Below are positions 47,801-59,900 of a stretch of 64,000 nucleotides of DNA, one piece after another (position 1 is the first letter of the stretch; each line of letters begins with the position of its first letter). The position numbers and the translations under genes were made by a program. Origin of the DNA: Durusdinium trenchii. Its lineage: Eukaryota > Sar > Dinophyceae > Suessiales > Symbiodiniaceae. The notes below the pieces were generated by a model, which was given only the letters and a program-made list of their open reading frames with translations, searched no databases and was not told the DNA's origin. The DNA is taken from positions 185,317 through 249,316 of the forward strand of contig CAXAMN010025695.1 of NCBI GenBank assembly GCA_963970005.1. The letters run 5' to 3'.

Positions 47801-48631
47801 ACAGCTACATGACACCAATTCCCCAGTGGTACAGCATGGAAGTAGATGGCATGGTCACTAGGATCGTGGCGTCGCCTACCCGGGAATGGTCCAGGTCGTT
47901 TGTTGTTCTGACCATGGCCATTGCATGACACATCATGGAACGCCAGGACCTGGCGCAAGTGCACCAACTGGAGCTCTTTCAGGCAAGAGGATGTCCATCG
48001 TCCATCGTCCGTACGAAGTGGAGCTACACTTCGACTCATTCACATGGAAGTGGAGCGAAAAAGCTCTTTTAATGTACTGTAAAGGAAATTAGGTGAACGT
48101 AGTAGTCTTTCAAGGGACCATGCCATCCACTTCCATGTGATGTGTTCGTCAGAGTGTCATTGCTTCTTGAGCCGACGCTCCCCCTTGCGCTTTTCGGTTG
48201 CTCATGGGTCCAACTGCCGCTTGATCAGTGTTTGGCACTGTTCTGCAAATTCCGCAGTCACATTTGTGAACAAATGAATCGCCCATAATCGCCCTGGTTA
48301 CGAGGAGAATTCTGCTAAACCAGCTGAAACCCATCTTCCCTCCAATGCACTCTGAAATTATGGTGATTGATGTTCAACGGATCTTCTTCTCTTTCGTCTT
48401 CCAAGGATTGCAATCTCCAACGGATTGGATCTCGCTCGTCCAAGGACCCCCACCCCACCGGTTCTCGCAACGTGTCCATCTCAGGTCACTTGGATGGATC
48501 TCACTTTTCTACGTCGCGACGTGGCCGCGCTGCTGGACGTCGCCTTGATCGCGCCGGAGCCCAGCCAGATCTTTACAGCCTGGCTGGACTCCTTCTGCGT
48601 GGTGCCCGGGCATCAGTTTAAACATGTTTAG
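44886..48631 (+). CDS. FkbM-like SAM-dependent methyltransferase, 8 exons found
   Basis: Exons 45228-45257, 45301-45516, 46336-46400, 46838-46930, 47482-47622, 47947-47982 and 48485-48631 join in frame to a TAG stop. A first exon of about 44886-45160 (MGASWALGKESLNLMLCISR) precedes them, but its donor is uncertain. The protein has SDMVSVNLGAHDGSCGDAV, then ANCLFDRGGRGVAIEGLE, which looks like the SAM-binding GxHxG loop and the acidic residue ending strand 2. It continues EVDLLKIDLDHADCDFG, like the DLLKIDxE motif of FkbM enzymes, and ILHVEYNRLLPPPVRYREYF, like the substrate-side VEINP region. The last exons read CSLQSWQ, DLAQVHQLELFQ and DLTFLRRDVA. It probably methylates a hydroxyl or carboxyl of a small molecule or glycan; the substrate is unknown. 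Donors are GT, GT, GA, GT, GA and GC. Exons as short as 30 and 36 bases occur. The ATG at 44886 follows an in-frame stop at 44859 but might be internal. Confidence 0.65.
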
Positions 48632-49146
48632 CCAGTTGTTTGAGCTTGAGTCTTGATGCTTTGGATATTTTTGGGAGACTACTGAAGAGTGGCATGTCCC
48701 AAAATGTGTTGGGAACAGTCAGTCAGAAAGTCTGCGTTTGTGACCCGAATGTGGGACGTGGCCAAACGAGAACAAAAGTGGTCTTGACATGTCCATGACC
48801 AGGGATGGGACACCCCATAAATTCCATTTTGCGCAGAATCGGCGCCGTCCTCCAACCACCCCCCCGACACCGAGACCAGCCATTGTAGTCAACGCCTGCG
48901 CGCATGAAGCCGAGAAGGGCAAAAGTGGATGTTGAGCTTATACTTAGCTTTTTTGTATCGAACTACTGGGGCACTCACCGAATACCCCTAGTAGACTACC
49001 CAATATGGTTCTTGTGGTGTCTCCATTATATGTACAATGACGGAACCATGTATATCTATGGGACATGTATCACCCCCTTTGGTCACTCTCTCCTGTTTTT
49101 GATTCTGCTTCACTCCTTTCCCACCTGGTCTATGGGTCCTTTGACT

Positions 49147-52100
49147 GCGCGTAGAGGCGCCCTCGCGACACCTCTACGGCCACCAAGCCTTTGCCTCGTG
49201 GGATCTCCGCGCGCTCGCGGACGCGGATGTGGACGTGCGCTGCTCTCTGGCGCGTCGGCTGTGGCGCGGCGAGGGGCCGCGGGGCTCGGAGCTCTACTGC
49301 TGAGACGGAGTCGCGAAAGGAGCGCGAGCGCAATGCGCTGTGTCGGGGCAGAGAACGTGGGTTTGATGGAGGTGTGGAGGGTGTAACGCATAGCAACCCT
49401 AGCTGGGGCTGGAGCAAACTCCAACATCGATGAGACAAAAGAAAATCAGACGTCTAAGTCTAGGCAACCCATTGGGCTAGATGGACCCCCGGCCCCATGG
49501 AGACTCTCAGAAGGGGATGGATTTTTCAAGGGTTCTTGCTCGAACCCTTGTAGTGCAAACAATATCAACTGTTTGAATTTAGTTCTCATGTTACGTTATT
49601 AGTATTTAGCCTTTGCACGGACTGAGGAGAAGATTGGAGGCTTGCCTGGGCCATGAATTGGACAGGTGGCTTCGTAGTGGAGATCTCCATCGAGCTAGCA
49701 GTGCACAACTTGACGAGTCATAGAAGGCCAAGAAGCTTTTGACATGAGTAGATGAAGGATATCCAGCAGTAGCCAGCTTAGTGTGTCTACAGACTCCAGC
49801 CACCGCACCATGGCGTACGAAACCTTGGCAGCTTGAAGCCGGTCCATTGGGATGACGTGCGGAGAAAAAGGGCAGCATGCTTGGGGGCTTGAAAACTATG
49901 TAAACTATAATGCCAACTGGCTTGCATCATAAACCTATTTGTTCGCTCATATATCCTCCTAAGGCCAGGCTAACTATAATATCTAACTATCCCAAAAAGC
50001 GTAAGCCTGTTTTACGTCCAGCATTGGCTGGTGATCTCTAATTCGAGTGTTTCTGGGCACTTTTGAGGGGAGTGGCTCCCCCACAACCTCCCATGCCATA
50101 AGAACAAGTTGCATGAGAACATGAAGTTGTTCTTGAGGGCTTTGCGCTTCCTTGGAGAGAAAAACTCAGAGGATAAGCAGATAAAACAACCACTTAAACA
50201 CGCACGTTGCACATTCACCTGCCAATCAAGTTTGCCGAGTTGCTGTATGACAGACTTTTAAGAATATTGATTGGCCACAGGCGTTAGCTGTCAGAAGTTC
50301 GCTTTTCCTCATGTGGGTTCAGTGGAGGCTTTTCTTGTAGTAGTGGTCCATTTCGTTCACGTTAACCAGCACTCCGCCTGCCTTAGCCTGCACAGGTTGC
50401 CAAATCCCGGGAGTGACTCAAACAGCCAACTGTGGAATCCCAGAACAAACATCCAGGTGGTTTTGCTGCATCCAGGTGGTTTTGGAGGTGCTTCGTGGAC
50501 CTTCCCGTGGAGAAGAGCTTCAACTCGACATCTACCTTTGCGGCTTTGCGAAAGCTGTGGGGAACCGTGGATTTGACGCGAGGATGGACCACAGGACGTA
50601 ACCAGCAAAGGTCGTCAAACACACAAGGAGACAAACAGGGCCACTGGCCCAGAATTGAAAACGATGGAATAAATAGAGACAAATAAACACATGTGAAAGG
50701 GTAAGATGAAATTATGTTGCCTAACTTTTTCCCTGCAATACTAACCGCCAAACAAACGCCGTTTGGCCAAGTTTTCCAAAATTTGGTACCCAGAACGCTT
50801 CCAAATAATTTGACCCGTTTGTATCCTGATTTGGTTTCCCATGTCTTCGCCTCTTGTACTGTTGGATTTCACCAATCCCTCATCCTATTCTCATGCCTTT
50901 TTGCAGTCTGGCTTCTGCCCCAGATCGGCAAAACCATCCAGAATTCCAACCACCCGCAGAATTCCAGAAAATCCGTTGCATGGCTCTTTATAGTTGAATT
51001 TTCACATCAAAAGTGGACATTCACGACGACTTTCTCCATTCATGTGCATATCACATGTCACCTGGTGACCCTTAAGACCAGCGCGTCGCTTTATTCTAGA
51101 GGCAATCTTTAAATGATTGTGCTCAGCGGAGTGGGTGGGTACAATCTTCTCTAGAATGGGGTTGTTCCAAGATTCATTGTTGTACAAACTTCTCCGAAAC
51201 TGGATGCTTCAAGCGCACAAGAGCTACCAAAGGACGTCCCACACAATCCCTTGTTCATAACCCCCGAATTCCATAATTTGGTGCAACCCGCCTCGCAGAT
51301 GAAGCGGGGGTGGTTCCACAATATTTGATTCCCCGACCTTCTGAGCCGCTTGGAGAGGGGGTATGAATCAAGCCCTGACAATCAGTGAAGTTTCTTGTCG
51401 GGTTGGATGTGCCTTTTCTGCAAGTAAATGGTTTCAGAAGGGAGATTCAGCTTCGACACAGGAGCAGAGGCCTTGGGTTTCTTCGCGGAAACACTTTTTT
51501 GGTTGGAGATCAGAGCTTGAGGTATGTTCCAAGCTCAAGTATTCCAGTATGTCAAGATCCCGAAATCAGATGGAGCTTAGCGATGGTTTAAGCTGGTCCA
51601 CTTCAGTCCGGACCACACCCAATCACGAGACTTGCTACTAGTTGATCATTGAAGAAGGGGGTAGGATCATCCCTAAGACTAAGCCGAATCCCAAGACGAA
51701 GAAAGTGAACAGAAGAAGAGCAAAGTAACATGTTTGCTGCATATATGTGTGTATATATATATATAGTGTGTGTGTGATCACCAAAGGCTCCCAAGTTGAT
51801 TACGATGGTTTTGATTCAATGAAGTGCCCCGATTTGGCCACCCGAGCGCTGTTCCACTCAGGCATCCCAGCTGGGAGCCTGAAGGACAAGGCAGATGACT
51901 TCACAGACCCTATAGTGACTGGCTTATTTGTTGGGAACCCGCTCGCATCATGAAAGAACACAGCTACTGGTAAGAGTCAATTCATAGCTAACTAGTGGAC
52001 GATGTCTTGTGAGCCAACAATCCAGATTTCGAGGCAGCGCTCAGGCAGCGCTCCGGCAAGCGATTCCCGTCATGAAATAGAGATGGTTGGAGCCAACAGG

Positions 52101-55100
52101 TCGATTCGCTCCATTCGCTCCACCGCAACGAACCAATCACCAGTCTCCCAAGTATCCCTCAGTCTTTCAAGGCCAGTTGTCCTCTCACTCCCAATCTCTC
52201 AAGTTCCAACGACACTGTCCGTTCATCTCCAAGTCCAATTTCCGCTCGCGGAACGGCGCAGGACGCTCCGCGTCCCAAAGTGGCCTTGACCGTCTTCGTT
52301 CGCCAGGCGGCCCGAGATGTGGCGCGGGGCCGTTTTCGCGTGGCGACCCTGAAAGACCGAAACGCGACATCTTGCCTTGGAGTCTTAGAGGGAGAAACAC
52401 ATTCAAGACCTTCACCTGGCTTTGCTATTCTGAGCACGCTCAGTTTGTGCCACAGCAATCTGCCAAGCATTGTCAGTGAAGCATTTGGCAGTTGCGGCTT
52501 TGTGCTTCACAAGTGCGGTCCTGGCAATATTATTCTGACCAGAATCGTACATCGCTGCCCTCTAAATCAGCTAGTTCAGCTATACTATGCACAGAAGAGT
52601 TTGGAAGACGATTGTCTACATTCCACCACATGACGGCTATGTTTGCTGTGGGGAAGGCTAGCTTTGTTCCACTCCCGTCCCCGCACCCACAGGAAGAACC
52701 CGAGCGGAGGCCCTCCGCTCCCCAGCGCTTGGCAGAGGGGGTGCCGCCACGTCACGGGAGCCGTTGGGTGGAGGAAATGGGAAGAAGAGGCGGGCTGTGG
52801 AAACAAGCCACGTGCCAGTCACTCATTTGTCTTAAGTTGCCTCTTTTCGTTTGGATGGATGATCAACGGCAACTGGGGGGTTTGCCTGCAGTTGAGGCTG
52901 CAACCGGGTTGGGAAGAAAACCCTGCTGGCCGTTGCTTTTTGTATCTTTTTGGTTGATCGCTTTAATCTCTTTTGTTTGACACTGATCGTTTTCAAGCGC
53001 TCGAATGATGTCGATTGCATTGCCGCTGAAAGATAGCTCGGGTGACCATAGCATAGAGAGATCAACAATCGTTACGCGTTTGTTGTGGTTGGTGCATTTA
53101 AGTTTACATTGTAATTGTGCGCATTTGCCACCTCCACTTGGGCATGTACCTGGCCTACACACCCAGCAATGCTCCCACTGCTTCAAGCCTCATGTTTTAA
53201 GGGATCAATGTCCAATCCCTTCAAACAATGCACTTGATTTGATTTGAAAACAGCATAAGTAGGCAAGTACTGCCCTCGAAGTACTTAGCAACCCCCGGCC
53301 CCGCCAACAAAAAAGGACACATACCATCCAATGGTTGTCCTGCCTGGAGATCCCTAAGTAGTGTAGGGTAGGCCAGCCAGGACACCCAGACAGGATGGGT
53401 CCCGGTATGCTTTGGGGTAACTAGCGCGGTGGCTCCATTCGAGTCGCGATGCCCGAAAGGCTCCGTTGGAGTCGCGTCCTGTTCCGGTCGTAGTAAGGTC
53501 AGGAGCCCCTAGTGCCCTCGTAGCCGTCCGATCGCTCCACACGGTGGGTTTTCCCCGTTCGACACCTCACTCCAGGGCCGCCCTCGGGGCCAACCTCAGG
53601 TGCTGCGCCGGGAGATCGGCCGCTCGAAGACCACGCTGGGTGGCTATGCGCCTCGGATGCAGCGCATGACAGGGACAAGAAGAACAGACTGAGGTGATCA
53701 GTGAAAGCCGATCACAGAATGACAGGGACCCTGTGGTGAATTCTATATCATTCGATATTTTCCCTGACCTTCTTCATTCCTATATGTTTCACATGTAGCA
53801 GGCAGGTTTCACCATTTGGCAGGGTCCAGCCACTTGTTTGCCTTTTGGTCAGGTGGCTCGGGAGCCAAACGTCGAGATCTTGTTTGAACAAATTGAGAAT
53901 CCACCAGCTCCCTCCGACAGGTTATGACCAGAAGCTATGAAGTCAAAGACCGAACTGGAGGAAAGTTGCGACCAAACACGGGTTCACGGTATAAATTAAT
54001 AATTCTTTTCCTGGCTCCTGGCATTGGCTGAACTTGGGCGGTGTCACAGGACACTAGTTCTAGCCGCAGCTGCGAGATGCTCGCGACTAGGACTAGGAAC
54101 AACGCCTCAGCAGCGCTGTGCCCTTCTGAGGTGCTTGCTTCTCTCAGCCTTTCAGGTGCCGAGTCGCGGCAGGAGCTGTTCTGCGTGCTGCAGAATGCTG
54201 CTCCACAGGCGTACGGGGGCTGCTCGGACAGTCTTCGCAGGTTGTTGGTGGTGCTGAGTGGTGTCCGGGCCAAAGTGGAATGATCATTCTCGGAATTTCA
54301 CCCAGGACCTAGAACTGTTCATTCATGATGCACCAGGGTTCCTGAAAATGTATCCAGATGAAAACGCATACGCGTTGCCCAAACAAGCAGGCGGTGTGCT
54401 GCGACCTTGGTTGACTGTTAACATTTTTTGCGCACCCGCCCTTGCAGGAGACGTGGCCATGGCAGCTGCGCGTTTTGGCCAGGAGAAACACCAGATCTCA
54501 TGAGGGCTTTGCATCAGCATGACATGGAGAGGCGACTTGTAGCTGTTGATTCCCGAGTGCGCCAGTCACCAACCATATTGATTGTATTGGAGCACCTATA
54601 GTGTATGGCGCGAAAAGTTCCGGATTGTTCTCCATTCCCGCGGAACCCATGTCGGGACTCTTAACAAACCGCCTGTCTGTGCAAAGCACGTCTCTCCGGC
54701 AAGTTGCCGAAACATGCCGAAACCAGGATCCGGGCCAAAGATGGCGAGGCAGCTGGAGAGGCGGTCCGTGTGTGGGTCCTTCATCGGACTCACATGGGGG
54801 TTTTGATGGTTTTGGCATGGCTTTGACATCAGCTACACTTCGTAGTTGCAGCTTCGGAGCTGGGTGGGGATTCTCCAAAGATCAGCTCAGCTGTGGGCCC
54901 TAAAACCGGGGGTCCTATAGGTGAATTACGGAAAATGAACAGAACAGAGACAAGCAGGGAGGTCAATTCCAAATGTGGACCTCTCCAGGCTGGATGCTCT
55001 CAACCCATGGGCGTGCCAGAGGAGCCTCCCTTGCGTTGCGCAGTCCTTGGAGGCTGCATGGCCGGACCCATGGTCGTTTGGTCTCAGTGTCAGGCGGACG

Positions 55101-56815
55101 ATATCGGAAATATTACTTAATATGTTTACTTAATTCAATTAACCGCTATATAGGACTGGCGGCTGGCAGTGCAGGCTTTTGCTTGTCTCTCTCTCTCTCT
55201 CTCTAGTATCAGATTGCTGTAGATTTACGCCGCAACAACATCCCTGGAGCGAGAGAGAGTGTGATAGAGATATAGAGAGGACCAGAAACGAAGAGTCAAA
55301 GGAAGATTAAGATGGAACCCGATCATGGACGTTTGGAAGACGATTTTCCTCTACAACGCCAGGTGTGGCCGAGCCGGGTCGTGCGGGACCCAGGTGACCG
55401 ATGGTGACCGATGGTGACCGGTCGGTCCCCCAAAAACGAGGTGCACAGGTATTTGGGTGACAGGCATTTGGACTATTTGGGGGACTCCTTTGCTTTTTCC
55501 TGGGTGTGGTGGATTGCTTGGAACGAACTCCGCTGGCCTACTCCTTGGTCAATCAGGTATCGTATGGTGATGTAGCTCCCGCATTGAGCGACTAAAAGCA
55601 GACCTGCCCACAAGAAGCATATGGGCAGAAAGTGTGTGCAAACGAGGGGTGCCTGTGGATACTGCATTCCCCTAGAATCAAGGAATAGTCTACGATAAAA
55701 GGATAGCTGAGAGAGAGACAGATGTTTAAAAGGAAAACGACAAGAAAGAAAGAAAGCAACAAAGAAAGGAAGGAAGGAAGGAAAGGAATAAAAACAAAAA
55801 CGAAAGAAAGAAAGAACAAACACGCAACCAATACACACACACACAAAAGACTATGGCTAACAATTGGTTTTGCGGGTTCCCCATGAAATCTTGTAGTTGT
55901 GCATTAAACATATATCGAATCTAATATATACACATTCTATTTCGGAATAAGCCACATAATCCGCTGACCGGAGGCATTCACACCTGCTGGCCAGAGGCGA
56001 ACATGTGGGGAATGTGGGAACTTGGTGGGTGCTCAATGTCACATGTTGGACTTCAACAGGTGCCATTAATTTGGGTTATGTAAAAGATAGCCTGAATCTT
56101 GTGCAGGCAGCTTTACCTTTGGCGTTTCAGGCTTTGCGAGAACCCTTTTGAGCTTCAACATGTTTCAACGGACAGAGCCACCTCAATCTACCAGTGAACG
56201 TGGTCGTTTTAAATGAAGTAGTATACCGTATACCCGAAAGCTTGGCAGCTGAAGGATTCTTTGTGCGAAATCCGCCTCGGCAGAGCCTCAAGCCCAAGTA
56301 GATCAGGTCCGGGGAGAAAGCTCCCAAACTCGTATAGAATTATAGACCCTTTCCTTCCCTTCTAAATCCGGATCCCGCGGCTCCCAAAGATCACCTCCCT
56401 CCCAGGCGGTGGGGCTCTACAGCCCGAAGCAGCGCCCGAGCCCCTCGCGGCCCCAGAGCGAAGAAGAGGAGCTCGTAGGCCTGGAATGTCCGGTCGCCAT
56501 CGCGTGTCGGAGCCGATGCCCGGTCGTGCGGTTGGAAGAGTTTCAAGGTGAGATTTGTGCGACATGGGCTGTTTCGATCATTTGCCAGGTAGCAGACGAA
56601 AGATGACGAAAGATATGAAAGGTGACTCAACTGGTGGGTCCTTGGTCCGTCATGCCACGGTGAGAAGTCACAGTGGCTTCAGATCTTCCAAAACTCAGGG
56701 CTTTGGAAGTTACAGTTGGCCTGTCAGTAACTCTCCTCGGTCCAGCGGTGATGCGTCGGTCACAAAGCGTCCAACGAGTTGCTTGTCAATCCTTGTTTGC
56801 TTGAAGAGTTCTTAA
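49147..56815 (+). CDS. Series of plus-strand exons, one or more unknown genes
   Basis: Blocks that read as protein: 49147-49302 (HLYGHQAFASWDLRALADAD), about 50470-50600 (VVLEVLRGPSRGEELQLDIY), about 51400-51520 (VGLDVPFLQVNGFRREIQLR), about 51795-51950 (CPDLATRALFHSGIPAGSLK), about 52280-52420, about 52630-52980, 53512-53690 (GQPQVLRREIGRSKTTLGGY), about 54060-54283 (SRQELFCVLQNAAPQAYGG), 54290-54380 (NFTQDLELFIHDAPGFLKMY), about 54445-54510, about 54990-55110, 56405-56548 (EEEELVGLECPVAIACRSR, acceptor CTCCCAG and donor GTGAGA) and about 56630-56815. I could not join them with confidence, and the interval may hold two or three genes. No family recognised. Confidence 0.3.
51735..51776. repeat. 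Compound TA/TG microsatellite
   Basis: ATATATGTGTGTATATATATATATAGTGTGTGTGTG inside an intron of the 49-57 kb exon series. Confidence 0.85.
55185..55206. repeat. (CT)n microsatellite
   Basis: About ten CT units. The matching purine tract GAGAGAGAGTG follows 45 bases downstream and could pair with it. Confidence 0.85.
55740..55848. repeat. GAAA/GGAA microsatellite
   Basis: Purine-rich GAAAGAAAG and GGAAGGAAGG units end in a short (CA)n. The minus-strand Phe/Leu-rich open frames here are products of the composition. Confidence 0.9.
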
Positions 56816-56976
56816 TAATTCTTCACAATCTCAAGCTAAACTATAGGTTCTTTGTTGCACCATATGGGACTCTTTGTTTTTGAAGTTGAAGCCTTCAGGC
56901 TTTTTGAAGACAATCTTCTTGAGACCATTTTGGTTCCATAAAGCTGTAGTGACAGGAGTCCAAACAGGGGCACAAG

Positions 56977-59900
56977 ATGGCGAATGGAGCAGTGTTGTTG
57001 AGTCTCCTCGCCTTCGCAATGAGATGTGAGGCAATCGTCAATGGCCAGGCATTTAATGCCACTCCTGCAAAGCTGTTGGCATGCCCAGGTGCCGTTGAAG
57101 TCACTGAATGTATGACTTCATCACAGTATGATGCCGTCGTGGCAGCCGTGCGGGGGAAGTTGGAATCGCTCCCAAGCACTTGCACAGCTTCAGATTGTCC
57201 CCAGGCGGACTGGGCAGGTTGTGTGCTACGGATGGCAGGACATGACTTTATGGAGCCTGAGGTCGTGGTGTCAGGAAGTGTTTGTTTGTTCTTTTTGGGG
57301 GGCTGATAGGAATAAGACTATGTTATAGTTTGTTATGTCCTTTTCGCGCTATACTTGGTACCTACCTACTGGTCGTTATGAGGGATTTTGATACTTGCTC
57401 AGATGTGCATGGTCCTGGTCCTCACGTCTACTCAAATTAGGCTGTCTCTAGACAAACTGCTACATTTTGAGTATAATTATGACTCATTGGCAACTGAGCG
57501 CCCCAGAATAAGAAAAGAGTTTTTGAGACTGCCCCCACCTCACCTGCAGTTGTGTTTGCTGAGGACTTCGCCAACGGGCAGGGTGGCTCGGATGCCTGCA
57601 CGGACATGGAGGATCCAGAGAATGCGGGCTTGCCCGCGTGCCTGGCCTCCGGCGAGCACGGCAGCTCACTGCAGGAGGTCTATCAGCAGTTCTGCACTCA
57701 GGTAGGGCCACACCGGTGCACCCACTACCTAAGGTCTCAAGATCTCACTGGGTAAACACCCTTTTGGAACCTGTATGAATATATATATATATACATCCAT
57801 TTGATTACCATGTAACACCGTAAACACCTTTTTGGAACCTATATACAGACTCCGATTTGATTACCATGTCCTTTTGTTCTCTCTCATGAGGACACTGAAA
57901 ATGGCTTTGCACTCATATGATTCTCTCTCCGTCCCTCGATTTGCATGGGTCTCTTGCATCTCTATCAATTCCTAATTATATATAATGATCATGATTCTCT
58001 CCATCTCTTGGCTGATCTCCATGACTTGCAGGTCTCCTTGGCTGACTTCCTGGTGATCGCCGCTGAGGCGGTCATCGCCTCTACACGTGCCCGAGCTGCG
58101 GGCACCGCGTCGCTGGATTTGCGGAGCATTTTTCGCTTCGGGCGAAGGACGTGGGACGTGTGGACCCGGGTCACCCGCTAGCTCCACTCAGTTGATTTCT
58201 TTATGGATGCTAAGCCTCAACTGCTAGGCCCCAAGGACTCAGCAGCAGGACTTGTCACCCAGGCGGGCCATCAAGCCCCGCGATTCGCAGTTATACCGAT
58301 CAGATAGTGTGGCCGCCTGATGCGGGCCATATGCTCTAACGTGGCTTGCTCACCACCGACCAACGGCCAACCAACGACCTGAGTCAAAGGTCCCCTTGAA
58401 AAGGTGGATCTTTGCCCCAGCACCCGGACCTCAAAGCACTTTCAGTTAAGACCTCTTGGAGTTTACACGACATGATTGAATCGCATGGGGAGTGGTCGAA
58501 TAATGCAAAACAGGAATGTTGGACACACCAAGTGCATGTCAATGGGTGGCTGTTTCTGACAGGATGTTAGAGATCAAATTAGCATTCCAGAGATGTTGCC
58601 TTGTTTGAGACGTTGCAAGAAGCCCTGGATTTTGTGTATGTTCTTAAAGTGACATCACTTGAAACACGTTTTTTTTTGTCCTTGCATTGCTTCTCACGAC
58701 TCTTTCCAACACGCATACACCCCACCACCTCTTGTTCCACAAAAAGGACAATGTTACATCATGTTACTATAGTTGAGACGAGATATAAGAACGACCGTGC
58801 ATTGCTACTACTACTACTACTACTACTAGGACCACCACCGCCACCTACTTCTACTACTGCTACTACTAGTACTCCTACTCCTACCTACTCCTACTCCTAC
58901 TCCTACAACCACTACCACTACCACTATCACTCCCACCACTACTACTACTACTACTACTAATGCTTTCCTTGGATTAATAAAGTACCCCAGAAGAATGACT
59001 CTTTTCCCTGCACAGATTAATAAAGGCCCCCAGAATAATGTCGTTTTTTTGGGGAGGGGTAGTTGTAGTGGGATATTTTTTATTGTTATAGTTTACTTTT
59101 TCCCTTTTGATTTGCTTTACTTACCTAAGCTCTTTAGTCTTTAAGCTTTCCAACAGTTTCCAAAAGTCATTGCACACGTTCTTTACAAAATCCCTTTCGA
59201 ATGTATTGAAAAAAACACAACAAATCATTCAAGCAAAGGGGGTAGTCCAGCAAGCAGCTTTCTGACATTATTTAGGGGGGCCCCTAGAATAATGTCCAGA
59301 GATTTCAGGCTTAAACAATATGTTGCTTTAAGTAAACTTGTATTCATTCCCGTTCTTTTCCTTTTGATTTGCTTTACTTACCTAAGCTCTTTAGTCTTTA
59401 AGCTTTCCAAAAGTTTCCAAACGTCATTGCACACTTTCTTTACAAAATCCCTTATTCAAAGGTATTGAAAACACAAAAAAGTCATTCAAGCAAAGGGGGT
59501 AGTCCAGCAAGCAGCTTTCTGACTTTATNNNNNNNNNNNNNNNNNNNNNNNNNNNNNNNNNNNNNNNNNNNNNNNNNNNNNNNNNNNNNNNNNNNNNNNN
59601 NNNNNNNNNNNNNNNNNNNNNNNNNNNNNNNNNNNNNNNNNNNNNNNNNNNNNNNNNNNNNNNNNNNNNNNNNNNNNNNNNNNNNNNNNNNNNNNNNNNN
59701 NNNNNNNNNNNNNNNNNNNNNNNNNNNNNNNNNNNNNNNNNNNNNNNNNNNNNNNNNNNNNNNNNNNNNNNNNNNNNNNNNNNNNNNNNNNNNNNNNNNN
59801 NNNNNNNNNNNNNNNNNNNNNNNNNNNNNNNNNNNNNNNNNNNNNNNNNNNNNNNNNNNNNNNNNNNNNNNNNNNNNNNNNNNNNNNNNNNNNNNNNNNN

